The position numbers were made by a program, and so were the translations under genes. A stretch of 64,000 nucleotides of DNA, from positions 300,001 through 364,000 of the forward strand of contig JABMCL010001309.1 of the NCBI GenBank assembly GCA_018857735.1. Direction: 5' to 3'. The DNA comes from Alviniconcha marisindica. Taxonomy: Eukaryota; Mollusca; Gastropoda; Provannidae. Each line of letters opens with the position of its first letter. The stretch's first letter is position 1. The notes under the pieces were generated by a model. It made no database searches. It was given only the letters and a program-made list of their open reading frames with translations, and was not told the DNA's origin. Shown one piece after another: positions 37,801 through 51,322 of the stretch.

Positions 37801-40800
37801 ACACGCACACATTTACCCACAGACACACCCACATTTACCCACAGCTCACACATAATTACCCACAGACAAACCCACATTTACCCACAGCTCACACATAATT
37901 ACCCACAGACAAACACAGCTTACACACACATTTATCTACAGACACACAGCTCACACATACAATTACCCACAGACACACACTTATCCACAGCCACACACAC
38001 ACATTTACCCACGGACACACACACACACACACACATATTTACCCACAGACACACACACACACTTACCCACAGACACACACACATTTATCCACGGACACAC
38101 ACACCAGAAACCAACACTCACTCCAACTTTCTTCTGTCCGGCGGTGTGGGAGCGCAGGATGATTTGCAAGGCACGGGCGCGGATCTGGTTGAAGTAACGG
38201 TGCAGGATGCAGGCGTTGAGAAATGACGCAGACTTCACCAGGCGGAAAAAGCGCACGTAGTTGTTGGAGTTCAGGGCGGAGTACGCCTTGACAGCGAAGC
38301 TGATGTGGGGAGATGCACGTACATCTGGCCGCAGCTGCTGCACCTCTCTGCAAGAAAAGGAGGAGGAGGAGGAGGTGGAGGTGCTCTTAGCATGGATAGG
38401 ACTGGGATGTTAAAAGGAACACCGAATGAAAAAAAGCATCCTGGGCTCTATTGATAGGAACGAACGGAATTAAAAATACACCCACAAAATGATTTTTCTG
38501 TCAGTTTACGGTCTACTTCGTTAAAAACTGATGTTTGAAAGTTGCATCCTGCGGAGCACTAACTCCCAATCCACCCACCTCAGTGATGACCTACCTCCCA
38601 ATCCACCCACCTCAGTGTTGCTCTACCTCCCAATCCACCCACCTCAGTGACGACCTACCTCCCAATCCACCCACCTCAGTGATGACCTACCTCCCAATCC
38701 ACCCACCTCAGTGATGACCTACCTCCCAATCCACCCACCTCAGTGATGACCTACCTCCCAATCCACCCACCTCAGTGATGACCTACCTCCCAATCCACCC
38801 ACCTCAGTGTTGATCTACCTCCCACCTCAGTGATGACCTACCTCCCAATCCACCCACCTCAGTGATGACCTACCTCCCAATCCACCCACCTCAGTGATGA
38901 CCTACCTCCCAATCCACCCACCTCAGTGATGACCTACCTCCCAATCCACCCACCTCAGTGTTGACCTACCACCCAATCCACCCACCTCAGTGTTGACCTA
39001 CCTCCCACCTCAGTGATGACCCATCTCCCAACCCACCGACCTCATTGTTGACTCATCTCCCAATCCACCTACCTTATTGGTTTAAACTAAGTTTATTTAC
39101 ATTCATGAAAATATGGACAATCAAAATCTTTGTATGAGCATTAAACAAGCAAGGCTTTTAGTACATGCTCACAAACATAATTTACTAAATTCGTTTTCTC
39201 CCAATCCACCCACCTCAGTGCTGACCCACCTCCCAATCTACCCACCTGTGTTGACCCACCTCCCAATCTACCCACCTCAGTGATAGCCTACCTCCCGATC
39301 CACCCACCTCAGTGTTGATCTACCTCCCAATCCACCCACCTCAGTGATGACCCACCTCCCAATCCACCCACCTCAGTGTTGACCACCTCCCAATCCACCC
39401 ATCTCAGTGATGACCCACCTCCCAATCCACCCATCTCAGTGATGACCCACCTCCCAATCCACTTGCTTCAGTGTTGACTCATCTCCCAATCCACCCACCT
39501 CAGCGCTGACCCACCTCCCTATCCACCTACCTCAGTGTTGACCCACCTCCCTATCCACCCAAATCAGCCCTGACCCACCTCCCAATCCAGCTCAGTGATG
39601 ACCCATCTCCCTATCCACCCACCTCAGTGATGACCCACCTCCCAACCCACCCACCTCAGTGATGACCCACCTCCCAACCCACCCCAGTGATGATCCACCT
39701 CACAACCCACCCACCCCAGTGATGACCCACCTCAGCAATGACCCATCTCCCTATTTACCCACCTCATTGATGATCCACTTCCCAATCCACCCACCTCAGT
39801 GATGACCCACCTCCCAACCCACCCACCTCAGTGATGACCCACCTCCCAACCCACCCACCTCAGTGATGACCCATCTCCCAACCCACCCACCTCAGCGATG
39901 ACCCACCTCCCAACCCACCCACCTCAGTGATGACCCTCCCAATCCACCACCATATGCCCATCCAACCCACCCACCTCAGCGATGACCCACCTCCCAACCC
40001 GCCCACCTCAGTGATGACCCACCTCCCAATCCAACCACCTCAGTGATGACCCACCTCCCAACCCACCCACCTCAGCGATGACCCACCTCCCAACCCACCC
40101 ACCTCACGATGACCCACCTCCCAACCCATCCACCTCAGTGATGACCCACCTCCCAACCCACCCACCTCAGTGATGACCCACTCCCAACCCACCCACCTCA
40201 GCGATGACCCATCTCCCAACCCACCCACCTCAGCGATGACCCATCTCCCAACCCACCCACCTCAGCGATGACCCATCTCCCAACCCACCCACCTCAGCGA
40301 TGACCCATCTCCCAACCCACCCACCTCAGCGATGACCCATCTCCCAACCCACCCACCTCAGCGTGTCCCCTTCGTTGAGGTTCATGAGCACCATGTAGGC
40401 GCGGAACTCGGCCTCGTTGGGGCAGAAGAGGCCGTGCTTGTTCTCCATGTCCGCGTACAGCTCCTTCAGGGTCTGCAGGCACTTGGTCAGGTTCTCGTCG
40501 TTGATCTTGGAGTCGAAGACCATGGAGTCCTCGGTGCACAGCCGCTCGGAGCAGTAGACGTGGAATCGGGCGCACTTCTCTAGCAGCTCCACCACCTCCA
40601 GGCTGCACAGCTGCTGCTGGGTGATCTCCTGCGCAAAGGGGTGGGGGGTTGGGGGGTGGGGGGAGTGGCAGTTGAAAGGGGGGTGCTGTAAGTTAGACGT
40701 AAAGTGCGTTCAGACTCTCATGTTCTGTTGCAAGATCGCTTTGGTGCAGTGCAGCCTGAGTGACTGCCCAGTGCATGCATGCATGAGATGAATGCGCAGG

Positions 40801-43775
40801 TAGGCGGTGATCTGCAGTGCAGCGCTCCTGCACAGCTGGTTCTGAGCGGCAGTGTTGGTTTCCGGATGTATACTTTGCGTGCACCGCTGGCGACGAAAGG
40901 GTTAAAAAGTAAGAAGCGGAACAGGGAATTCGGAACTAGGATGAGGAAAGAGTTCCCGCCAACAGGTGAAGCATGCCTGTCCACAGTCTGACCCACTCCA
41001 GGCTTTAAAGTGAGAACATTTGTCAGCTCTGGGTCCTCAACAGAGGGGACCTTAATTTAATTTGATTGATGATTGCTTATATAGCGCTATTCTCTGCTCT
41101 CGAGCAGACTCCCTGCGCTCACATGTGGTTCTACATGAGTGACTAGCTTTTCATAGTGCGTTTTTAAATATCCACCACATGGTGTACTTACAGTGCTGCC
41201 ACATGGAACTGCTGCTGTCTTGGCACAAGTTCTGTATACACCATACAACCATGCGCCATGTCACTTCATGCAAAGCCACGTATGTGAGGTGTATGCGTGT
41301 TTAGCTGTCCCCTGTCACCTGCACTTTTGACAGAATGACTGGAATCTTTTACATGCTACTGCGGTAACAGAGGGGCGGAATGGATACCGAAATAAGAGTC
41401 AGCACAGAAAGTTGACCCTGGAGAAGAAAATTCTCCCGCCGTTCCTGCAGGGATTCAAACCCGTGACCTTTCGATCACGAGCCCGGCGCTCTAACCACTG
41501 AGCTATCCCTGCCCCAGTGCAGGAACGGAAGGCAGAAACGTTGAAGAATCTACAGGGTGGTCTCGGTACCGCTAGCTTGTGAAATTCCAAGCACAGCAGA
41601 GACGTGAAGCAATCCATGAACTGACGCAGGACGTGCACACACCTGCAACTGCCGCAAGCAAAAAGGAGATGCTTGGCATCATGTTGTACCTTGCGAATGC
41701 TGCGCGTACGATTCCAGAGAAAGTCGTACCACTCTGCCCATCTCTCCTCCTCCCAGCGGTTGGCAATCTCCGTCAGCAGGTAGTTCATCGTCATCGTCAG
41801 CACTGGCAAGGGGCGCAACTCATGGGGTAAGGGCTCGTCCTGAAATTGGGCGGGAAAGGAAATGTTTATCCTAAAATTCAGTTTAATGAGTACACTCACC
41901 AGATCCCACAAATGCAAAATCCAAGTCTGTCTGGATCTTGCATTTGTGAGGCGTGGTAACGTACATGGAACGAAACATTTTGTGGGCTCACAAAGCATTT
42001 CCTGAACATAAAAACTCTCACTGCCTATGGAAATAATTAAGAGCAAGAAGTTCCAGACACAGCATACACGTTCTCCCTATGGTCACCTGCAGGCACTGAA
42101 TCAATACAAAGATGAACGGAAAAGTCACAAACAAAACCAGGTATCTGAGAGAAAAACAAGATACTAGTGATGAAACTTGAACCCAGATCATACTACCATA
42201 GGTTCCACATGCTATCTGCATGTGACCATCAAGGTATTGTGCAGTCCACAGATTTACTCACCTTACCATAATAATAATAATACTAAAGAGGATTTTTATT
42301 GTGCCCATCTACCACAGAAGGCTGGAGTACTAACAAAACACGCTCTCTCTGTCTAATACACACAGAGATATTTCTTAATCAGTCCTGTATTGTATATCTT
42401 TCAAAAATGGTAACTCTTTAAATGTTTAAAAAAAAAAAAAAAAAATTCTCTCAGAAAAACAGGAACAAAGAAAAACAGCGAGAGGGAAAAAAAGACGGAA
42501 CCCCCTAAATAAATAAAAGCAAACGAAAAACAGAAGAAAGGAAAAAAAATAGGACACTAAGACGGACAGAAAAAGAGAGAGAGAGAGAGAAAAGGAAAGC
42601 AAGAGACAAAAAAAAAAAAAAAGACAAAAAAAAGAAGAAACAAAATAAGAAAGACGGCAAATAATATACCTAAAAAAGACAATACCAAACCAACAGCAAA
42701 CAAATAAAACTGACCTGATCTGCTGAAGATCGACTGTACTCCTTGACAGCTCGGGCATGGTCAACCAGTGACGTGGACCCAGTAAGCTGATCAGACATAA
42801 AAAAAGACTTGCTTAGCAAACGACTTCAAAGCACACCACAGTGTTTACCCAAACTGCATATTTCAGTCAGTCTTGCAGCAGAAAGTTGAAAATGATTGGC
42901 AGCACCAATTTTAATGCAACCCGGCCACGTCAAGTATTACTGGTACATGGTATGAACTGAACGACAACAAATCAAAAATCACCCCGCACACCCCTACTCC
43001 CCTGAGACTATTCTAAGTGCATACACATGCACACACATAGGCACCTGCACACAAGAGCACTCCGTATTATACAAAGCTTAATTTCCAGAGCTTGAAGCGG
43101 GCAGCAAACAGAGACCCGAGATGGATGAAGACAGCATTTTACCATATATGTATATACACTACAACATTTCTCGACTATTTCTCAGTTTTCGCACACCAAG
43201 CACACAAAGCGGCGTACCGTGCTGGACCCCGGGATGATTTCGTAGAGGCTCAGCCTCCGCACCTCCTCCCGGTACAGGCGCTCCTTCTCCGGGCACATGT
43301 CCGGGCAGGTTCCCACGAAGGCCTTGGAGTCGATGCCGCCCAGTGTCTGCTTGCCCAGCTCTGTGAGGCACATAGTTTCCAGAATCCAGGGATCAGAGCA
43401 GCAACGTTAATCACACCGAGTCGGCCTAACTGTCTGCCAGGCGCAGGGCAGGGCGTGCACAACTCAAGAGGATTACACCTCAGCCGCTGCTCAAACCCAC
43501 GATGCTTTTTGAACGTTACCGAAAATGGACGAAAGCGGCATTTAATCAAACTTGGTGTGGTTTTGTACTTGCAGCTACATCCCTTGGTGGTCCCTGTGTA
43601 CTGGGCAACATGAGGGGAAAAATCTGTTTTTTAATTTTTTTAATTACAGTGATTTAATGTTTTAAAAGTCATCCTGAAATGAATTTTCCAAGGCATTGCA
43701 ATATTGCGTGCTGGATTATTCAAAACGCTCATCCTGAACAGCATTTTACAGGGCAATGGAATATTCCAGTGAAAG

Positions 43776-43861
<86 letters not shown>

Positions 43862-44304
43862 AAAAACAACCCACCATCCAAACTCTAATGCATTCAGAAA
43901 TTACTAGCATGCTGTTGTCTAACCAGTCATGTAAACTTTACCCACAAAATCAGAATCTGGCTCAGCGTTCGCATCCCGCCAGCAAGCAAACTTCAATGAC
44001 CTTTCCCGCCGCCCCCTAACCCGCTATGACAAATGAAAACGCACGACTCACTCTGCCGGATCAGCTTGTCTCTGAGGTCGAGCACGTTGACTTTCTCCAT
44101 GGTGGTCGTGGCGACGGTGTTATGAAGACTAGACAAGGTGGCTGGAACAGTGATTTCACTGGATTAAATGTGCTGAATAAAGCAACAGTTTATTTCACAG
44201 TAAGCTGCACTTGTTTTGGGTGAAAGTGGTTTTGGGGAAGGAAGGGGGGTTGGAAGGAGTGGGAGTGACTGGGAACATCAAAGTCAAAGCAGTAGAGTGG
44301 GGGT

Positions 44305-44357
<53 letters not shown>

Positions 44358-46305
44358 GTGACCTGGAACATCACATGCAACAATCTTAACACCCAAACAG
44401 AAGAAAATTAACAGTAGAAATTCCACCGCTGGAAAGCCCGAACGCATCGCTTTTAAACCTTTCCCCAGTGACTAGTTTCTGCACACATCCTGCCTGTCTA
44501 ATAAACACAAAAATGTCAGGTACAAAACCTCAACCTGGTCACTTGGCTGAATGACTGGGATCTTTTGGCAATGTCCACTTTTAGCCCCGTCAGTTCGCAG
44601 TCCTCAAATGCTATGAGAATGTGTGTGTATGTATGTATGTGTTGTGTTGTTGTGTATGTGTGTGTGTGTGTGTGTGTGCGTGTGGATAGAATGAACTTGA
44701 AGTTTGCACTACGTTGGCATATCCACATATATCAGTTCATTCCATGCTATGCCAGTGTTACGCATAAGCACACGCACACACGCATCCTCAAACCATTTGA
44801 GGACAGCAAACCAACGGGGCTAAAAGTGGATACTGCCGATCTTTTACGTGCCACTGCAGCAACACGAGGCTGGAAAGGTCCACTTACCAGCATCAACCTT
44901 GACTGGCTTGGCTGAGCCGCTGGAGGTGGTCGCCGAAGCCGAAGCCGAAGCCGGAGGAGTCTTGCTCCTGGTGCGGCGACTGGGCTCCGTGCGGCGAGAG
45001 CTGCGACCTGGCCGGGCAGCTCTGTCCCCGGTGGAGGAGCGATCAGGAGCTTCACGCTTGGGGTCACACACACTTGAGTCGGCCCCGCTCATGCTGGCGA
45101 GCTCAGCAGCCACCGTGCTGGGAAGGGAGTACTGCTGCAGCTCGCTGCTCGGCCCTACAGTGAAGGGAAACACAAGCTGTTGTTGTTGCTGAACCGCTTT
45201 TTAATTTATTTATTTTTTATACATATAGGGCTATTCTCAGCCCCTAAGAAAAATAGATTTAAATACGTGTGTGTGTGAGAGAGAGGTAGCGTGGTTTACA
45301 GCTTGGTTTTGCGTCTCCACCAAAGTGGTGTTCTTACAGCGCTGTTTAATTGTGACATGGCTGGCATCACATGAAATTGCTGCCATCTCGGCGTGTTCTG
45401 TGTACACCATACAACCATGCCACGTCACTTCATGCAAAGCCACATACGTAGGGTGTACGTGTGTTTAGCTGTAACCTGCCACCTGCACTTTTGGCAGGAT
45501 GACCGGGATCTTTTACGTGCTACTGCAGTAACATGGGGGTGGAATGGATACCAAAATTAGAGTCGGCACAGAAAGTTGACCCTGGAGAAGAAAACCCTTC
45601 CGTCGCTCCTGCCAGGACTTGAACACACAACTTTTCAATCATGAGTCCGGCGCTCCAACCACCCAGCTATCCCCACCCAGTCTTCGCTGTTGTGTTAATG
45701 TGGCATCTTTTGAGTGCTGATAAACTGGGTGTTCTAATGTATATGCACATGTGTGTGCAAGCATGCATGCGTGTGTGTGTGTCTGTGTACAAATACTCGG
45801 TGCGTGTGTATATATACCGACAGACCGTAATAAATGATGCTCTGGAAACATTACCCATGGCTTGGATGTACCTCTGGTGGAGTTATGTACCTTGTATCTA
45901 CTAGCACGCCAGGTGAGAGTTACCGTAGGCGACTCCCGTTTTTGTTGTTGTGTTTGTATGATGTCTTTCGAGCGCTATTTACCCCCTTGTGTGTTGATTA
46001 CCTATGGTTGTTGAAGTGTGTGCGTGTGTGTGTGCATGAATGCAAGCTTATGTGTGTACATATTATGTGTGTGTCTATGTGCAAATGCACATTGTGTAAG
46101 ACTATGAGTGTACACGTGCACAAGAACGTATTAGCTACGGCTGTTGAAGTGTGTGTGTGTGTGTACACGTGCATGCATGTGAGGTTATGCGCGTGCGTGT
46201 TAATTGCTCTGTGTGTGTGCATATGCATGTCTGGGCACAAATGCACAGTGTGTACGACTAGGAGTGTGTGTATGTGCATGAGAATATATTACGTATGGCT
46301 GTTGG

Positions 46306-46339
<34 letters not shown>

Positions 46340-46914
46340 ATGTATGAGAGGTTACGCGCGTACATGCTATGCATATGCGTGTGTGTATGCATGTCTGTGC
46401 ACAAATACCCAGTGTATACAACTATGAGTATACACACATGTGCACTAGACTGAGCATCATGTACAATTCCCTGCAAGCGTTACCTCTAGGTGCTGAGGCA
46501 TCTGGCTTGGCCGATCTTTTCCAGGAAAATCTTTCCGCTCGTGCGGCTTCTTCCCCAGTGGAGGGGGACTTTTCTGCTGTGGATGTTTTCCAGAAGATGG
46601 AGAGGGGTTTGTCATGATTCGGCAGCTTTGTTCCAAATTTCTTGGCTTTGGCCGCTGCTTCCTGTAAAAAAAACATCAGCAACAACAATAACACAACTCC
46701 TAATGACAGCTGGTTAACTGACAGGTCAACAAAGATCTAAACACATGAAAGGTAAAAAAGAAGAAGATATTTATTAGGACAAAACACATGTGAATTTTCG
46801 GGGTAATCCCCTTTTTGGATCTTGTTTCAGATTTTTGACAGGTCAACAGATTTTGTGTGCATGCATGTGTCCGCAAATGTGTTTGCACAGGCACACACTC
46901 ACTGAAATGCACAG

Positions 46915-46962
<48 letters not shown>

Positions 46963-49900
46963 GTTACATGCTCATTAAAATGCACACACACACACACAAG
47001 TTACACACTCACTAACACACTCACACACGTTACACGCTCACTAACACACACACAAGTTACACGCTCACTAACACACACACAAGTTATACGCTCACTAACA
47101 CACACACACACCTTTTCCTTTTTGGATCTTGTTTCAGATTTTTGACAGGTCAACAGATTTTGTGTGCATGCATGTGTCCGCAAATGTATTTGCACAGGCA
47201 CACACTCACAGAAATGCACAGTCACACACACACAAGTTACATGCTCACTAAAATGCACACACACACACAAGTTACACACTCACTAACACACTCACACATG
47301 TTACACGCTCACTAACACACACACACAAGTTATACGCTCACTAACACACACACACACACACGCTCACACTGACAAGCTACATGCTCACTAACATGCACAC
47401 ATACATGTATCTCAGGGAAAAGGGGACTGAGGACGTTTGCGAAAAGAGGAAAGTTTCAAAGGAAGAGTTGAAAGCACTGGCAGAGGCAGCAGGATGAACA
47501 TTCCAAAGTGGGGAGTGGGTTCCTATGCCGCTGTGGACTGTGATGTTTTGCTAGTCCTGCTTTTGACTGCACATTTGCAGTGTATGTCCTCAGTGCATCT
47601 TTGACGGATCATCTGTGGTGTTTGCCTACATGTGCTCAAGGCTTCACATCTAACTTCATTCTAAGGTTAGATGCATAAGAAACTTAGAATACTGTTTTAA
47701 AAAACTGCAATAACATTAGATTTACTGTCAATAAATGCATAAGATTAAGAAACTTAAAACATTATAATGGAGAAAAAAATACAATAACCTTACAGATTTA
47801 CTGTTAAAAGGAGCATAAGAAACTTCAAATATCACAAAAGAATTAAAATAACCTTACAGATTTACTGTCAATAAGAGCATAAGAAACTTCAAATATCAGC
47901 AAAAGTTTTTTTTATAATATTACACTTTTTACAGATTTACTGTCAAGAGCATAAGAAACTTCAAATATCACAACAATAACCCTATAGACTTACTGTCCAT
48001 ACTCCAAAGGCTATCATAATTTCGTACAGTTGCAACAACACCCAACTCACAACATTTGACCTGCTTACTGTCCAAAGGCTATCGTAATTTCGTAGTTGCA
48101 AAACACCCAACTCACAACATTTGACATGCTTACTGTCCAAAGGCTATCGTAATTTCGTCCAAAGGCTATTGTAATTTCGTACAGTTGCAACAACACCCAA
48201 CTCACAACATTTGATATGATTACTGCCCAAAGGCTATCGTCATTTCGTACAGTTGCAACAACACCCAACTCAATGACATGCTTACTGTCCAAAGGCTATC
48301 GTAATCTTGTACAGTTGCAACAACACCCAACTCACATGGCTCTCAAACTGGATGGTAGCGGCGCGCTTGGCTGGCACTGGGCGTACTTGCTTCACCTTGC
48401 CAAACCTGGAGAAATGGTGCCGGAGAATCGAACCCTTGTTCAAGCTGGCTGGCACTCCTTTGCAAGAGATAGTCGTTTTGCTGGAGATATCTTCAAGGAC
48501 AGATGATGATCGGCGCAGTTTCAGCTTCTCAGGTGTGTCTGAAGGTAGAAAATTAAATGATGAGAGTTTTCCACATGTATGCCTGAATTGACAATGATGT
48601 GTGTGAGTGGGTTAACCAAGTTCGTATTTTTATGGGGGTGTTTGTTTTGTTCCATGTGCCGTTTCTTTTTTTTCCAAGCACAGTGACTGAGTACATTGTG
48701 TGAGTGTGGCTTTTAGTAGTTTTACTCTGACAAGTAATTGATCAGCCACACACAGTATCACTTTTTTATCAGCTTTTTCCATGTCTTTCAGTTTTACTCT
48801 GACAAACAACAGGTCAGCCACACACCATATCACTTTTTCTGTTTCTTACTCTGGCAAACAGTTGATTAGCCTCCCAGTCACACCATATCACTTTCTTTCA
48901 GCTCCCCCATGTCTTTTACTCAAACAGTTGATCAGCGACACATCTCATCAGCTTTTTCCATGTCTTTTAAAGTTAACTCTTGAGCAGCTGAGGTCTGACA
49001 AACAACTGATCAGCCACACACATTATCACAATAATAATAATGTACATTTATCATGCGCTCATCACAATAATAATAATGTACATTTATCATGCGCTCATCA
49101 ACGCCCTGAGCGCTCACATGATACATATTAACCTAAATATGATATTCTATACACATGCAGAGCATAGTTCTACCAAAACAATTTACATAAAGTATTATAA
49201 AATATATATAAAAAAACGCACTACACACACACACACTGACTGTAGCAGAAACTGGGTACTGATGTTAGTTAGGATGGAAATATTGTGAATTTTACTCTGA
49301 TAAACAACTGATCAGCCACACACCACATCAGCTTTTCCCATGTCTTTTACTCTAACAAATGATTGATCTCTTGATCAGTCACACACCATATCAACTTTTT
49401 CCAGGACTTTTACTCTGACAAACAACTGATCAGCCACACACCATTATCAACTTTTTCCATGAAGTTTACTCTGATAAACAACTAATCAGCCACACACCAT
49501 ACCAGCTTTTCCCATGTCTTTTACTCTAACAAATGACTGATCAGCCACATACCGTATACACTTTTTCCATGAATTTTACTCTGATAAACAACTAATCAGC
49601 CACACACCATTATCAACCTTTTCCATGAATTTTACTCTGATAAACAACTAATCAGCCACACACCATTATCAACCTTTTCCATGAATTTTACTCTGATAAA
49701 CAACTGATCAGCCACACACCATTATCAACTTTTCCATGAATTTTACTCTGATAAACAACTGATCAGCCACACACCATATCAGCTTTTCCCATTCTTTTAC
49801 TCTAACAAATGATTGATCTCTTGATCAGTCACACATCGTATCAACTTTTTCCAGGACTTTTACTCTGACAAACAACTAATCAGCCACACACCATTATCAA

Positions 49901-51291
49901 CTTTTTCCATGAATTTTACTCTGATAAACAACTAATCAGCCACACACCATTATCAACCTTTTCCATGAATTTTACTCTGATAAACAACTAGATCAGCCAC
50001 ACACCATTATCAACCTTTTCCATGAATTTTACTCTGATAAACAACTAATCAGCCACACACCATTATCAACCTTTTCCATGAATTTTACTCTGATAAACAA
50101 CTAATCAGCCACACACCACATCAGCTTTTCCCATGTCTTTTACTCTAACAAATGATTGATCTCTTGATCAGTCACACACCGTATCAACTTTTTCCAGGAC
50201 TTTTACTCCGACAAACAACTGATCAGCCACACACCATATCAGCATTTTCAGTGACTTTTAGTTTTACTCTGACAAAACAACTGTTCAGCTACACACCTTA
50301 CCAGCTTTTTCCAAGTCTTTTAACGTTTTACTCTGACAAACAATAGATCAGTCACACACAGAGGGCTGACCAGGGCATTCTGGCTGCCCGACTGGTTGAT
50401 TCTTCCCCTCCCAGGAACTGACTTTTTTCTCTCCGTTTCTCTCAGTCTCACACACGCACAAGTGACCAGTCATGAATCAGACACACACTAGATGATTAAT
50501 ATCCATGACACTCACGACTAGTGGATGGTCGATCTTCGCTTTCCCGCTCTGACCTGTCCTGCTGTCGCTTCCACAATGGCCCTCTCTTTACTTCCCTCGC
50601 ACCTGGAAGAAAGTTATCAAAACAACAACATTGAATGTTGAATCTGCGTGAGCCGGTTTGGCCTAGCGGTAAGGCGTTAGGCTGGTAAGCGGAAGGACCT
50701 TGGTTCGATACCGCTTCGGCTCTCCTTTCTCTTCAGAAAGGTTGTGGTTTGTGGACACTGTCTTGTGACTTTGTCCATCACTTCCTACTGAAACATTAAA
50801 ATGGCTCTCATCGCTGCCCATCTTAATGCACAAGTCATTCTGGTGGTGACAGTGTAGCGATAGGTATATAATCTCCCTCTCCCCCCACCTCCATACTCCC
50901 TTCCCCCCATTCTCCCCATCCCTAATAAACTGTACGGTTTCTGTGGATGTTAAGCACCATGTTTACTTACTGTTGAATCTGTTTTCAAAATTTAACAACA
51001 GCACACCAGTGCATGTATATATATTGTGTAAGATTAGAATCTAAGATACACGTAACACAAATAAAGATATCGCCCCTTCGCATGATATTTTTATTTTATT
51101 CTGAAGGACAAGGAGGGGCGTGAGAAAAAACAGCAACAAAGATTAGGGACACATACTCAAACTGTGACACTTCATATTTGTCTGGCATTCTTCATCTCTC
51201 AGCAGCAGGTGATGAAACACAAAGCTGGATTTATTGTTTAAAGTATGAAACTGAACAATATTCAGATAAACTCAAGACTGCACACATGCAA

Positions 51292-51322
<31 letters not shown>

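Noticed and set aside
48717..50360. Splice-junction origin for the 56-bp intron 2 array
   Set aside because: The unit does not match the exon 2 donor or the exon 3 acceptor, so it was left out of the junction-seeded group.
50648..50722. Possible tRNA gene at the SINE B head
   Set aside because: Same reasoning: tRNA-derived SINE promoter with a 3' SINE tail and target duplications.
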